Source: CAVVFX01 sp963747535 (lineage in GTDB: Bacteria; Acidobacteriota; Terriglobia; Bryobacterales; Bryobacteraceae). From it: a stretch of DNA of 64,000 bases. The notes under the pieces were generated by a model. The model searched no databases and had not been told where the DNA came from. It saw only the letters and a list, made by a program, of their open reading frames with translations. Of this stretch, positions 1 to 9,006 are shown piece after piece. The stretch's first letter is position 1. Each line of letters starts with the position of its first letter. The translations under genes were made by a program, and so were the position numbers. The stretch lies in contig CAVVFX010000006.1 of the NCBI GenBank assembly GCA_963747535.1, positions 186,001 through 250,000 of the forward strand. Reading direction: 5' to 3'.

Positions 1-38
1 AAGGTTTTCGATTATTATACCGTGTAGCGTGTTGGCGG

Positions 39-102
39 ACCGCTTGCTTACGCGCGCGGCTCAGAAAAAGCGCTTACTGAGCCGTGACCGTCAGGGAGCG
101 GT
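39..102. repeat. Intergenic hairpin repeat, family B, copy 1
   Basis: This is an imperfect hairpin. The outer arms ACCGCT/AGCGGT (39-44 and 97-102) and inner arms GGCTCAG/CTGAGCC (58-64 and 77-83) both pair perfectly. Related copies lie at 14355-14422 and 58421-58466, the latter inside the leu operon. The element lies downstream of the MBOAT gene, where it could also act in transcript 3'-end formation (inference). Nothing else is visible before the MBOAT stop. Confidence 0.7.
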
Positions 103-144
103 TGGATAACCGAATTTTGCAAGTCTGTGCCACACCTGAGCAAA

Positions 145-1530
145 TCAGAACTGGAAGTAAACGAACGGGATGGTTTGGTCGATGACGCCGAAGAGCTCGA
201 TAGTCAGCGCGATGCTCGCGAAGGCTGTCGCCTGGACCCAGCGGGGACCTTCGATAATCCGGTCGATTACCTGCCAGCGTTCTTCGAGGAGTGCGATTAC
301 CAGGCTCACCGCGATCATGGCATAGTGGCGATGCAGCAGCAGGCTGCTGCCGTGCGCGTTGGTGAACATCTGGTGCAGGACGTAGGATGCGTCGGAGAAC
401 GTTTTAGCCCGAAAAAATACCCAGCCGATGCAAACGAGCCCGAACGTCAACACCGCCCGCAGCGGATTCCGCCACGCCTCCACATCGCTGATCCTGCCGC
501 GCCGCACGCGCTCGACGGACAACAGCAGGCCGTGATATCCGCCCCAGATCATGAAGTTCCAACTGGCGCCGTGCCACATGCCGCCGAGCAGCATGGTCAG
601 CATCAGGTTGCGATAGGTCTTCATCTCGCCGTGCCGGTTACCGCCGAGCGGAATATAGAGGTAGTCGCGCAGCCAGCGCGACAGGGTCATGTGCCAGCGA
701 TGCCAGAAATCGGTGATGCTGGTCGCCAGATAAGGGCGCGCGAAGTTGAGCGGAAAATGGAAGCCGAAGAGTTTGGCGGTGCCGATGGCGATGTCCGTGT
801 AGCCGGAGAAATCGAAAAAGATCTGCATGGCAAACGCGATGGTCCCCGTCCATGCCGGCACTGCGCCCGGATTGGCGGCGAGGTTGTTGAAATAGGAATC
901 GGCGACAATGGCGAACTGGTCGGCGAAAGCCATCTTCTTGCAGAGTCCGATGAAGACCAGGAAGACGCCGCTCTGGACGTCATCGAGTGAGGGCGGCTGC
1001 CAGTGGAACAGATCGCCGAAAAACTCACGAGCGCGCACGATCGGTCCGGCAACGAGTTGCGGGAAGAAGGCGATAAAGACCGCATAGTCGAGGAAATTGC
1101 GAATCGGTTCCTGTTCACCGCGGTAGACGTCGATGACATAAGAAATGCTCTGGAAGGTATGGAAGCTGATGCCGAGAGGAAGGACGATATTGAAGTAAAA
1201 AAAATTGTCGGGCTTGCCGGCCAGCAGGGCGGCGTTACTCGCCAGAAAGTTGTAGTACTTGAAGAATCCCAGAAAGCCCAGGTTGGCGGCGACACTGATG
1301 ATCATCGCCACCTTGCGCCTGGCGCCGGCTGTGCGTACAATCCACATGGCGCAAAAGAAATCGATGATGGTGAGGCTGAGCAGGAGCGGAATGAATTTCC
1401 AGTTCCAGCTCATGTAAAAGAAGTAGCTCGCCACCAGCAGGATGATACGCCGCCAGCTCTGGGGAGACGAGTAGAACAGCGTCAGCGTGACGATCAGAAA
1501 GATGAAGAACTGGACGGAGTTGAATAGCAT
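145..1530 (-). CDS. MBOAT family O-acyltransferase (AlgI/DltB-like)
   Basis: A 461-residue polytopic membrane protein that transfers an acyl group (commonly acetyl) onto an extracytoplasmic glycan. The MBOAT hallmarks are visible: FFDFSGYTDIAIG near residues 238-250, DFWHRWHMTLSRWLRDY near 274-290, and the conserved active-site histidine in GGMWHGASW (His320). The length matches AlgI-type proteins. Its ATG overlaps the stop of the upstream SGNH-like gene by one base (TAATG), so the two are translationally coupled. In AlgI/AlgJ/AlgX and DltB/DltD systems an MBOAT works with an SGNH-fold partner. The three upstream paralogues probably fill that role here, in cell-surface polysaccharide O-acylation. 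The acyl donor and glycan cannot be told from sequence. Confidence 0.93.
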   Translation of the reverse strand: MLFNSVQFFIFLIVTLTLFYSSPQSWRRIILLVASYFFYMSWNWKFIPLLLSLTIIDFFCAMWIVRTAGARRKVAMIISVAANLGFLGFFKYYNFLASNAALLAGKPDNFFYFNIVLPLGISFHTFQSISYVIDVYRGEQEPIRNFLDYAVFIAFFPQLVAGPIVRAREFFGDLFHWQPPSLDDVQSGVFLVFIGLCKKMAFADQFAIVADSYFNNLAANPGAVPAWTGTIAFAMQIFFDFSGYTDIAIGTAKLFGFHFPLNFARPYLATSITDFWHRWHMTLSRWLRDYLYIPLGGNRHGEMKTYRNLMLTMLLGGMWHGASWNFMIWGGYHGLLLSVERVRRGRISDVEAWRNPLRAVLTFGLVCIGWVFFRAKTFSDASYVLHQMFTNAHGSSLLLHRHYAMIAVSLVIALLEERWQVIDRIIEGPRWVQATAFASIALTIELFGVIDQTIPFVYFQF

Positions 1531-2936
1531 TACTGCGCGATCTCCTTCGCTAAGTCAGCCAGCATTGGCGTGAAGGCCGCACGGCCTTCTGTATTCATGT
1601 GCAGCAGGTCGCCGAATAATTCAGGCGTTTCGAGCGACTCGAACTTGTGGCGATCGACAATGGTCACCCAGGGCCGTTTTGCCAGGACATCGACCGTGGT
1701 CCAGGGATAGTGCGCGCGCGGGTAGGGAGGCATGGCGGGGCCGCGAGGGACCTGGTACACGATGATCTTAGTTTTCGATCCGCGGTAAAGGTCGGCAAGG
1801 GCGCCGAGCCAGCGGACCTGGTCGGCGCGGACGATGCCATTCTGCGGCGTGTTATCGATCAGGCCGTCTTCGTAGAACTTTTGCCAGTTGGGCCCTTGAT
1901 TATCGGGCGGCAGAGACATGACGCGTCGGGTCTTCCAGTCGACGGCCAGGCCGGTCAGCGCATGGTGTATGCCGCCGTAAGCATAGAACCAGTCACCTTC
2001 GTGGCCGCGCCATTCGGTTGCCTTGAAACGCCGGGACGCTGGATCCTCGAAGAATTCCTGGAAGTCGCGCTGGTAGACGACCCCTTTCAAGAGCGAACCG
2101 CGCAAGACTTCGAATCTTGCCGGCCACGTTCTGAAGGAGAAGGTGAAAGGGAGGACGTCGGTCAAACGAAGACGGCTGAGCACAAGGCGCAGATCGACGA
2201 CGCGATCGGGGACGTCGTCAGACGTGTCCGGATCGTCATAATCCTCGAGGGGAATCATGATGCTCTTATAGCGATTGCGGTGGGGATCGACTTCGCGGAC
2301 TAAGTAATACCAGGCGCGGTCTCGTCCATGCGGGACGGAGGCGTTGATAAAGAAATAACCGTCGTCCGGCTTGAGCTGGTTGGCAATCCTGGCTGAGAAG
2401 TCCTCACGCATCCGCGAACTGCCGAGCATGAGCACTTCCTTCTTCCCACTCGGCGGCCGGTGGATCTCGTTCCAGGTCACGTTTTCAAAGGCGCCGGCGT
2501 GGGATTCGGGTTCCAGGAAACGCGCATAGAATCCGGACCGGAAGATCAAGCCTTCGACCAGAAGGTAGGGGCCGAGCGTCACAGCAAGGAAAGTGGCGAC
2601 GTTGCGGAACGATGCAGCGACTCGCGGACGCGGGGGTCTGACGGGTCTCGGTGGACGCTGCGGTCTGCCTTGTCTGGGGACTGGGGTTTTCGGCTCCGCA
2701 ACGGCAATTGCGGGCGATGGAGCCGGGGCGGACAGAGGCGCTTCGCGAACGGCTCCGCGGACCACGGCCTGGCAATACAACTTTGCACCCTGGTGGCCGT
2801 TTCCGCTTACTCCATTCTGCCCGCTCAGGAATGGGTACCCGTATAGTTCCCAGCCTTCGGCCAGGAGTTCCGTTACTTCAGCCGCGAGAAGCGCGGGTTG
2901 GTCGGAAGCGCAAATTTTGTATTCTGCTCCGGTCAT
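1530..2936 (-). CDS. DUF1737 plus membrane-anchored SGNH/DltD-like protein, paralogue 1
   Basis: 468 residues. Residues 1-65 resemble DUF1737 (EVTELLAEGWELYGYPF). A Pro/Arg-rich linker follows at about 66-107, then one membrane segment near 110-132, then an extracytoplasmic SGNH-like domain. The SGNH block I is GSSRM near 172-176, and the C-terminal D-x-x-H is DLLHMN (Asp443, His446). Such domains partner MBOAT acyltransferases in alginate and teichoic acid acylation. Coupling to the MBOAT gene by a one-base overlap supports that role. The cytoplasmic DUF1737 head is unusual on such a protein, and its function is unknown. Paralogue 2 (upstream) shares the full architecture; paralogue 3 lacks the head. 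Confidence 0.8.
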   Translation of the reverse strand: MTGAEYKICASDQPALLAAEVTELLAEGWELYGYPFLSGQNGVSGNGHQGAKLYCQAVVRGAVREAPLSAPAPSPAIAVAEPKTPVPRQGRPQRPPRPVRPPRPRVAASFRNVATFLAVTLGPYLLVEGLIFRSGFYARFLEPESHAGAFENVTWNEIHRPPSGKKEVLMLGSSRMREDFSARIANQLKPDDGYFFINASVPHGRDRAWYYLVREVDPHRNRYKSIMIPLEDYDDPDTSDDVPDRVVDLRLVLSRLRLTDVLPFTFSFRTWPARFEVLRGSLLKGVVYQRDFQEFFEDPASRRFKATEWRGHEGDWFYAYGGIHHALTGLAVDWKTRRVMSLPPDNQGPNWQKFYEDGLIDNTPQNGIVRADQVRWLGALADLYRGSKTKIIVYQVPRGPAMPPYPRAHYPWTTVDVLAKRPWVTIVDRHKFESLETPELFGDLLHMNTEGRAAFTPMLADLAKEIAQ

Positions 2937-3003
2937 CTGCTTGTGATTAATTCGAGCCCGCGCCAGCGATCCGCGGGCAAGGCGGATTCTGCGGATATCC
3001 GGC

Positions 3004-4425
3004 TCATGGAAGACTCGCCTTTACGGTATCCGCGAGCAGCGGCGAGAATAACTTGCGTCCGTCGCTGTTGAGATGGATGAAATCAAAAAACAGCTCAGGC
3101 CTTTCGAGCGGCTCGAAAACGCTGTGGTCCACTACTCTCACCCAGGAGCGCTTGCGCAGTTCATTCACACTGGTGGACGGCCAATGCACGAGCGGGGTGG
3201 GTCTCGGCGCCGCGTTGCGAGGCAGTTGGTAAATGATGACCCGGGTGTTTGAGCCACGGTAGAGGTCGGCCAAAGCGCCGAGCCATTTCGTCTGAAACTC
3301 GCGGACCCAACCATTTTGCCGCGGTGCGAGGAAAATCTGACGGCTAAGGTCGTTCTGCTGATCCTGAGGCATGCCGGGCGGAAACGTCACGCGATGATTG
3401 TTCCAGTCCACCGACATTCCGGCAAGAGATCGATTGTTGCCGCCGTAGGCATAGAGCCAGCTACTGCCATACTGGCGATACCTTCCGACGGCTTGTAGCC
3501 GGTTGTCCGAGTGCTCGATGAATTCCTGGACATCGCGCTGGAAAACCAGTCCCTTGAGGGTTGTGCCGCGAATGACATCGGATCGCCAGACCCATGATTT
3601 GAACGACAGGGTGTAGGGCAGGATATCGGTGACGCGAAGACGATTGATGACGAGCCACATGTTGCTCACCTGGTCCGCGGGATCCTCGGTTGGATCGATG
3701 TCGTTGTAATCGTCTACGGGGACGGCAATCGCCGCATAGCGGTTGCGGTTCGGATCGACGTCGCGGACGAAATAATAAATGGTTCGTGCGGCGGCCGCGG
3801 GGACTGCACAGTTGGAGAACCAGTAGCCGTCCTGTTTGTATTCGTTGGCGAGCCTGGCGGAGAAGCCTTCCGCGATGCGCGAATTACCCATCACCAGAAC
3901 TTCCTTCTTGCCGGTGGGAGGACGATCGGCTTCGGCGTGGAAGATTCGCTCAAAGGTGCCTGTGGAACTGAGCGGATCGAGGAAGCGGTTGTAAAAACCG
4001 GAGCGAAAAACCAGAGCGTCGGCGAGAAAAGATCCGCAGAAGATGACCGCCAGGAAAACGGCAACATTGCGAGTAGTGGCCACTATACCCGGCCGCGGGG
4101 GGCGCGCGATTCCGATGGGAGTCCTCTTTGGAGCGGTCGCCTTTGGAGCGCCCGCGGCAACTTGAAGCGGCCTCGGCGCCGGAGCAAGTTTCTCGGTGGC
4201 CGAGGCTTCGGCGTTCGTAACCGGTGCGGCAGGGTTTATGAGTCGGTGCCCGTTTTCGGTCACCATCGCCTGGCAGATGGGGGGACCGGAGCCTGGATGG
4301 CCGTTCTGAGCACCGACGAACGGGTGCCCGTAAAGTTCCCACCCTTGGGACAACAGTTCCGTCACTTCGGAAGCGAGAGCCGAAGGTGTGTCGGACGCGC
4401 AAATCCTGAATTGCTTTTGACTCAT
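3004..4425 (-). CDS. DUF1737 plus membrane-anchored SGNH/DltD-like protein, paralogue 2
   Basis: 473 residues with the same order as its downstream neighbour: N-terminal DUF1737-like head (EVTELLSQGWELYGHPF), proline-rich linker, one membrane segment around residues 117-137, and an SGNH-like domain. The domain carries GNSRIAEGF as block I and DFIHLNSDGR (Asp448, His451) at the C-terminus. The block I Ser and Asp/His are intact, so catalysis is plausible. It lies 67 nt upstream of paralogue 1 and 82 nt downstream of paralogue 3, all on one strand, consistent with tandem duplication within one transcription unit ending in the MBOAT gene. The acyl specificity is unknown. Confidence 0.8.
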   Translation of the reverse strand: MSQKQFRICASDTPSALASEVTELLSQGWELYGHPFVGAQNGHPGSGPPICQAMVTENGHRLINPAAPVTNAEASATEKLAPAPRPLQVAAGAPKATAPKRTPIGIARPPRPGIVATTRNVAVFLAVIFCGSFLADALVFRSGFYNRFLDPLSSTGTFERIFHAEADRPPTGKKEVLVMGNSRIAEGFSARLANEYKQDGYWFSNCAVPAAAARTIYYFVRDVDPNRNRYAAIAVPVDDYNDIDPTEDPADQVSNMWLVINRLRVTDILPYTLSFKSWVWRSDVIRGTTLKGLVFQRDVQEFIEHSDNRLQAVGRYRQYGSSWLYAYGGNNRSLAGMSVDWNNHRVTFPPGMPQDQQNDLSRQIFLAPRQNGWVREFQTKWLGALADLYRGSNTRVIIYQLPRNAAPRPTPLVHWPSTSVNELRKRSWVRVVDHSVFEPLERPELFFDFIHLNSDGRKLFSPLLADTVKASLP

Positions 4426-4507
4426 CTGCTCAAAGGATTAGCGTGCAACCGACGTATTGGCGCCATACGAAGTTAACCTGTAAGTTGCCATTTATTATAC
4501 GTGATCG

Positions 4508-5638
4508 TCACCAAAGGGCCGCCTTTACTGCGTCTGCGAGCCTGGGGGAGAACAGCTTGCGTCCGGTGGCGTTCAAATGCACGTGGTCGGCGAAGAGTTC
4601 GGGCCTTTCGAGATCTTCAAACGTCTTGCGATCGATCACGGTTACCCACGGACGCTTGCGGAGGTCGTCAATAACTGTCCATGGAAGCTTTGCCAGTGAG
4701 ACCGGTCGCGGCGACGGACCGCGAGGCGCCTGGAAGATGATGATCCGGGTCTTGGAGTTCCGATAGAGGTCCACCAGCGCGCCCAGCCAGCGCACCTCGA
4801 AAGCACGATTTCGTCCGAGTTGCACAGGCCGGCTGAAGAAGCGGGATGCGTAGTCGCGCTGCTGGACTTCACTCATACCTGGCGGGAACGTCACCTGCTC
4901 ATTGTTCCAGTCGACATGCATGCCTGCCAGGCTGCGGTCTGACCCCAAGTAGTCATAGCGCTTCTGTGCGCCGTGGGCCCGCAGGTCTGCGACCCAACGC
5001 AGACGACGGACGGGGTGTTCCACGAATAGCTGGAAGTCGCGCTGGTAAGTTATCCCCTTGAACAGAGCGCCGCGCAAAACCTCGCCGCGCGATTTCCAGG
5101 TGGTGAAGGAGAGCGTGTAAGGAATGATGTCGGCTAGCTTGAGACGATTGGTCAGCAGCGGCATTTCCGAGGCTCGATCGGCGACGTCCTCGTAATCGTC
5201 CGGATCATCGTAGTCGTCGATCGGGATGGCGATAGCGGCATAGCGGTCGCGGTGCGGATCGACGTCGCGCACCAGGTAATACCAGACGCGATCGCCCGTG
5301 GCGTTGACGCCGAAATTGATAAACCAGTAATCGTCGCGAGGCTTGTATTCATTAGCGATTTTGGCGGAGAAGCCCTCAGCCATGCGCGAATTCCCCACCA
5401 CCAGGACTTCTTTCTTCCCGGACGGAGGGCGCTGCACTTCACTATAAAGGATGCGCTCCAGGTAGCCGGTGGCTGAAAGATCGGGGTCTAGAAACCGGGC
5501 GTAAAAGCCGGAGTCGAAGATGAGGATTTCAGACAGAAGATACGAGCCGGTGAGTACGGCCAGGAATGCGGCGACATTCCGGAAGGAGGCGGGGACGCGA
5601 TGCCGGGCAAGGACACGTTCCTGGACTGGACCAATCAC
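4508..5638 (-). CDS. Membrane-anchored SGNH/DltD-like protein, paralogue 3 (no DUF1737)
   Basis: About 376 residues from a GTG at 5638. An upstream ATG at 5704 would overlap the start of the divergent SET gene, so it is less likely. The protein has one N-terminal membrane segment (SFRNVAAFLAVLTGSYLL) and an SGNH-like domain with GNSRMAEGF and DHVHLNATGR. It aligns closely along its length with the two downstream paralogues (shared SGFYARFLDP and KKEVLVVGNSR stretches) but lacks their DUF1737 head. It is probably the first gene of the acylation operon. The start remains uncertain. Confidence 0.75.
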   Translation of the reverse strand: MIGPVQERVLARHRVPASFRNVAAFLAVLTGSYLLSEILIFDSGFYARFLDPDLSATGYLERILYSEVQRPPSGKKEVLVVGNSRMAEGFSAKIANEYKPRDDYWFINFGVNATGDRVWYYLVRDVDPHRDRYAAIAIPIDDYDDPDDYEDVADRASEMPLLTNRLKLADIIPYTLSFTTWKSRGEVLRGALFKGITYQRDFQLFVEHPVRRLRWVADLRAHGAQKRYDYLGSDRSLAGMHVDWNNEQVTFPPGMSEVQQRDYASRFFSRPVQLGRNRAFEVRWLGALVDLYRNSKTRIIIFQAPRGPSPRPVSLAKLPWTVIDDLRKRPWVTVIDRKTFEDLERPELFADHVHLNATGRKLFSPRLADAVKAALW

Positions 5639-5688
5639 CTTTACAGAACGGCTCGTAACATTGTACCGTGGTGCTGAAGATCTCTCGA

Positions 5689-6129
5689 ATGAAGACACCC
5701 GCAATCGATCCCAAACTCGCCAATTATAAGTTGATTCTACGAGACTCGGGAATCCATGGGCTCGGCGTTTACGCTGGCGAGCGGATCCCGCAGGGGCGCA
5801 AAGTGATCGAATACACCGGTGAACGGATCAGCCGGAGGGAGACCAAGCGCCGCAGCGAGATTCAGAATAAACAGATTTATCTGTTCACGCTGGATAACTA
5901 CTGGACGCTGGACGGGGCGTCGGGAGGCAGCGGCGCAGAGTACATCAACCACTCCTGCGATCCGAATCTGTACACGTGGATCACCAAGGGTCACATTCTA
6001 TATATGAGCGCACGGCCGATTAAGAAAGGCGAAGAACTGACGGTGGATTACCACTTCTCGAAGGATATCGAAGAGGTGCCGTGTTTTTGCGGGTCGGCGA
6101 AGTGCAGAGGGACGATCAATTTGAAGTAG
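5689..6129 (+). CDS. SET-domain protein-lysine methyltransferase
   Basis: 146 residues from ATG 5689 (a GTG at 5668 would add seven). The SET core is complete: SGIHGLGVYAGERI at the N-terminus, EYINHSCDPN (the NHSCDPN signature that with the core forms the SAM/lysine site), and ELTVDYHF. It ends in a short cysteine-rich post-SET-like tail, CFCGSAKCRG, which in eukaryotic enzymes chelates zinc with a SET cysteine. The protein is essentially a bare SET domain, so substrate targeting must lie in the domain itself. Bacterial SET proteins are known, but substrates are rarely defined. It stands alone, divergent from the SGNH gene and convergent with the DUF2961 gene. Confidence 0.9.
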   Translation: MKTPAIDPKLANYKLILRDSGIHGLGVYAGERIPQGRKVIEYTGERISRRETKRRSEIQNKQIYLFTLDNYWTLDGASGGSGAEYINHSCDPNLYTWITKGHILYMSARPIKKGEELTVDYHFSKDIEEVPCFCGSAKCRGTINLK

Positions 6130-6180
6130 GCACCACTTGAAGGCCATTTTCTAAAGTTTTACCTTCCTTGAGTTCCGGAG

Positions 6181-6282
6181 TTATCTGCGTTCATCTGCGT
6201 TCATCCCTGCTATTTATTGGCGTTTTGCGAAAGGCCTCAAAGACTATGAATTGCAGGGATGAACGCAGATGAACGCTGATAA
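6181..6282. repeat. 30-bp inverted repeat (family D), MITE-like
   Basis: Arms at 6181-6210 and 6253-6282 are complementary at 29 of 30 positions, separated by 42 nt. Each arm holds two tandem copies of a TCTGCGTTCA-like unit (one diverged in the right arm). The element sits between two convergent genes, so it can form a large cruciform or hairpin and may end transcription from both sides. A half-site with the same ATCTGCGTTCATC core occurs near 14478-14490. No transposase is nearby. It could be a non-autonomous element or a structural repeat. Confidence 0.75.
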
Positions 6283-6315
6283 AACGGACGAATGGAAAGT
6301 CTCGATCCCGGCTGG

Positions 6316-8463
6316 CTACCGCACCGAAAATTTTGGCATCACGTAGCTGTACGCCGTGTAGCGCATCTCGCTCCATGTCAGTTCGGGGAGCGGATAGCCG
6401 GGATAGAGCGGCGTAGTGACCGGAGTGAATTTAATCTTGACGCGAATCGTCTTGCGGCCTTTGGTTAAGCGCCGCGGGATGAGGAATTCATCGTCACGGA
6501 ATCGGCGATTCGACGTCTCGACTACATGCTGCGTCTCGCCCAGTTCGCCTTTCGGATTGGAGAACACGCACGTGTTTGACCCTGCCAGGTACCAGATGCC
6601 TGCCGGCGCGTCATCCACATAGACCTCGGCGCGTTGATTGGGAAACGAATAGTCGAGCTTGCGCCGCAGCATCACACCCAGGTTTCCGGGGTCGACGCGA
6701 AGCGTGAATTCGGATCCGGTGCGCGTCTTGCGGCCAAGATCGGTCTCCTCGGGATAGATTTCCTTTTTGTCCGCGGTGGTATCGGGACCCCATTCGTAGC
6801 GCGAAGTGATCTCGTAGGGCGCGGACGCGTCCGGCGACGAGTAATGGTGTTGCTTCTCGCTGGCGTCATTGCCGATACGCAATTCGTCAGTCTGGACAAG
6901 AGAGGCTGCCGGCAGGCCGTACCAGTAGGTCACGGTCTCGTAGTGTTCGGTTGATTCGTTCACGCCGCCGTGCTCGAGCTGGATGCGGGCATTTCTTCCG
7001 AAAGGCATCAGGTCAGCCAGCAGAAAACGGTAGGCCGTTTCGACCTTGTCTTCAGGGCTCACGGCATCATTGACGCTCTTGGCCCCGGCGGGGTGGCCGG
7101 CGAACGGCAACGTCATGTTCAGGCCACCCCAGTAGTCACCGCCTCCGCCCCACTCTTCGGTGCCGGTGCCCTGCGCCTGCGGTGTCCGGCTGTCGTCGAA
7201 AAAGAAGCGCGGGTCGCCCTCCAGTGTTGTGAGCACAGCATCGTGCGAAAAGATAAAAGAGGTGCCGACGAAGCTGCCGGACCACTCCGCGCTGCCTTCC
7301 GTTTGCGTCGTGTCGAGCAGCACCAGATCCTTGCCGATCTCGGGCGAAGGATGATCGCGATAAGTGGCGTGGAAGTACGCGACCTGGTTGGGAGAATCTT
7401 TGAAAGGCGCGTAGCGCAGCTTCCATTGGACTCCGCTGACAGCACCTTCTTCAGCGCCCACCAACTCAATCCTGGCCGAGCGAAAGAACGGCATGGGAAA
7501 GTAACAGCTGAGAAAGATACGATCGCCCGAGAAGCGGACGGTCATGGGGAACGCCTTCACCAGATACTCGCGATGGTCGCGGTTGTAGAGCGTTCCGGCG
7601 CCGAAGAATAGGGCCACCGGAGCGTCGATGGAAGGTTGCGCGCGATCGTCCCAGGTGATGCGCAAGCGTGCCCGGGCGAAGGCTGGCCCACTGGTTTGCG
7701 GAATCGAGAACTCCAGCAGGCGAAGCATTCCTGCTCCGCGGCGCGACTTCCACAGTTGAACGGTACCGTTTGGGGGTATCGTCGCACTGCCGGACTCTTC
7801 GCGGACTCCGTTGGTACCCGCGGCCGGCGCAATGTCGGAACCGGCGCGATTGACCAGGTCCAGCACATCGCGATCGGGCGGCGTTTTGGCGTCCCATGCC
7901 TTTATAGGCTGCGACAGCTTTGCGCCTTCGATGAACTGGTGGTAAATGTAGTAGCCGGTTCCGTAGGTGGTGCGCGAATAGGCCATACGGAACGACTTCT
8001 CGAACGCGATCGGTACCCAGCTCAGATCCGCGCCGCGGGTGTCGGCCCAGGTCACGGCCAGGGGATTGGGGAACAGTTCCGCCGGCTCGAAAACAGAACC
8101 GGGTTGGGGATGCAGGGGGTCGGCTGTACTGGTCTCGCGCACGAGCGTGTCGCGGCCGTCGACTTCGTAATGCCACGGGCTCCCATGCCAGTGGTTATAA
8201 CGCACGAAGTACAGGATCCCGGGACCTTGGACGTCGAGCGTGACGTTAAAGTCATCGGCATTCTGATAGAGGAAGTGCGAGGCATCCGCGCGTTCGTTGC
8301 CGCCGCTGCGGTCATAGGTGCTTCGCATGTAAGCGCGAGCGCCGATTCGCTGATAGGGCCAGCGATCCCACAGGCGATAGGCATCGAGCCCGGTGGGAAT
8401 GACGGGTGGATCCGCGGCGAACGCGCATCGCAGGGCGAACACAAATAGTAGAAGCAGTTTCAC
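6316..8463 (-). CDS. Secreted DUF2961 family protein
   Basis: About 715 residues from GTG 8463, which overlaps the upstream methyltransferase stop in GTGA. An ATG at 8502 would put a long overlap and a poorer leader in front. The start chosen gives a clean signal peptide (KLLLLFVFALRCAFA). The body resembles DUF2961, a family linked with carbohydrate-active proteins: RWPYQRIGARAYMRST near the start, GTGTEEWGGGGDYWGG in the middle, and a C-terminal beta-rich region. At least one DUF2961 clade has been assigned glycoside hydrolase activity, but no catalytic residue is certain here. It is the last gene of the csm-led run, probably by position rather than function. Confidence 0.75.
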   Translation of the reverse strand: MKLLLLFVFALRCAFAADPPVIPTGLDAYRLWDRWPYQRIGARAYMRSTYDRSGGNERADASHFLYQNADDFNVTLDVQGPGILYFVRYNHWHGSPWHYEVDGRDTLVRETSTADPLHPQPGSVFEPAELFPNPLAVTWADTRGADLSWVPIAFEKSFRMAYSRTTYGTGYYIYHQFIEGAKLSQPIKAWDAKTPPDRDVLDLVNRAGSDIAPAAGTNGVREESGSATIPPNGTVQLWKSRRGAGMLRLLEFSIPQTSGPAFARARLRITWDDRAQPSIDAPVALFFGAGTLYNRDHREYLVKAFPMTVRFSGDRIFLSCYFPMPFFRSARIELVGAEEGAVSGVQWKLRYAPFKDSPNQVAYFHATYRDHPSPEIGKDLVLLDTTQTEGSAEWSGSFVGTSFIFSHDAVLTTLEGDPRFFFDDSRTPQAQGTGTEEWGGGGDYWGGLNMTLPFAGHPAGAKSVNDAVSPEDKVETAYRFLLADLMPFGRNARIQLEHGGVNESTEHYETVTYWYGLPAASLVQTDELRIGNDASEKQHHYSSPDASAPYEITSRYEWGPDTTADKKEIYPEETDLGRKTRTGSEFTLRVDPGNLGVMLRRKLDYSFPNQRAEVYVDDAPAGIWYLAGSNTCVFSNPKGELGETQHVVETSNRRFRDDEFLIPRRLTKGRKTIRVKIKFTPVTTPLYPGYPLPELTWSEMRYTAYSYVMPKFSVR

Positions 8464-9002
8464 CGGACAAACGGAATGTAGGCCCAGACGTGGCGTGCCC
8501 ATGTGTCATACTCCTCTCCGAAACGCGAGCGCAGCAACCTGTCTTCTGCCCGGATGCGGATCTCCGTGCCAACGATGTACAGGACGGCTGCAGCCGCCAG
8601 GGCCGGCCATCGAGCGAGCAATAATCCCGTACCCAGGATCATGGCGAACATAGCAGCGTATATCGGATGGCGCACCACGGCGTACGGCCCCGTGCGAATG
8701 AGCTTGTGGTCGGCATTCAGCGCAGCGTCCAGGCGCCACTGTTGATCGAGGTGCCGCAAAGCGAATTGGGCGAGCAGCATCCCGAGTAGTGCGAGGATAA
8801 TTCCGGACGCGACTCGCCACGTTGGGACGTACAGCGCCGGCATAATCCACACCAGAAGCTTTGCGAGGCCTTGGATAACCATGCCCGCGCGCGCCGAGCG
8901 GTCTTTCGTGATGGCTTGCTGTCGCGGTCCGGTGAATCTGAAAAGGAAAGGCGCCATCCAGAGGATGGCGAGCATGACGGCGATGAGGTAGCGTTGAGGC
9001 AT
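8460..9002 (-). CDS. ICMT/PEMT-like membrane methyltransferase
   Basis: About 180 residues from ATG 9002. There are four to five hydrophobic segments and the isoprenylcysteine carboxyl methyltransferase family signature: LIRTGPYAVVRHPIY followed by EIRIRAEDRLLRSRFGEEYD, which together bind S-adenosylmethionine in this superfamily. Substrates of bacterial members are mostly unknown. The start lies 22 nt after the csm5 stop, separated only by an 18-nt palindrome. The stop overlaps the next gene in GTGA, so it appears co-transcribed with the csm genes. A TTG at 9032 would overlap csm5. Whether it serves the CRISPR system or simply follows it is open. Confidence 0.85.
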   Translation of the reverse strand: MPQRYLIAVMLAILWMAPFLFRFTGPRQQAITKDRSARAGMVIQGLAKLLVWIMPALYVPTWRVASGIILALLGMLLAQFALRHLDQQWRLDAALNADHKLIRTGPYAVVRHPIYAAMFAMILGTGLLLARWPALAAAAVLYIVGTEIRIRAEDRLLRSRFGEEYDTWARHVWAYIPFVR

Positions 9003-9006
9003 AACG

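Noticed and set aside
127..990. Long plus-strand frames opposite the MBOAT gene (and similar ones opposite many genes)
   Set aside because: High G+C third positions create open antisense frames. They lack domain signatures, and the opposite strand carries clear protein families.
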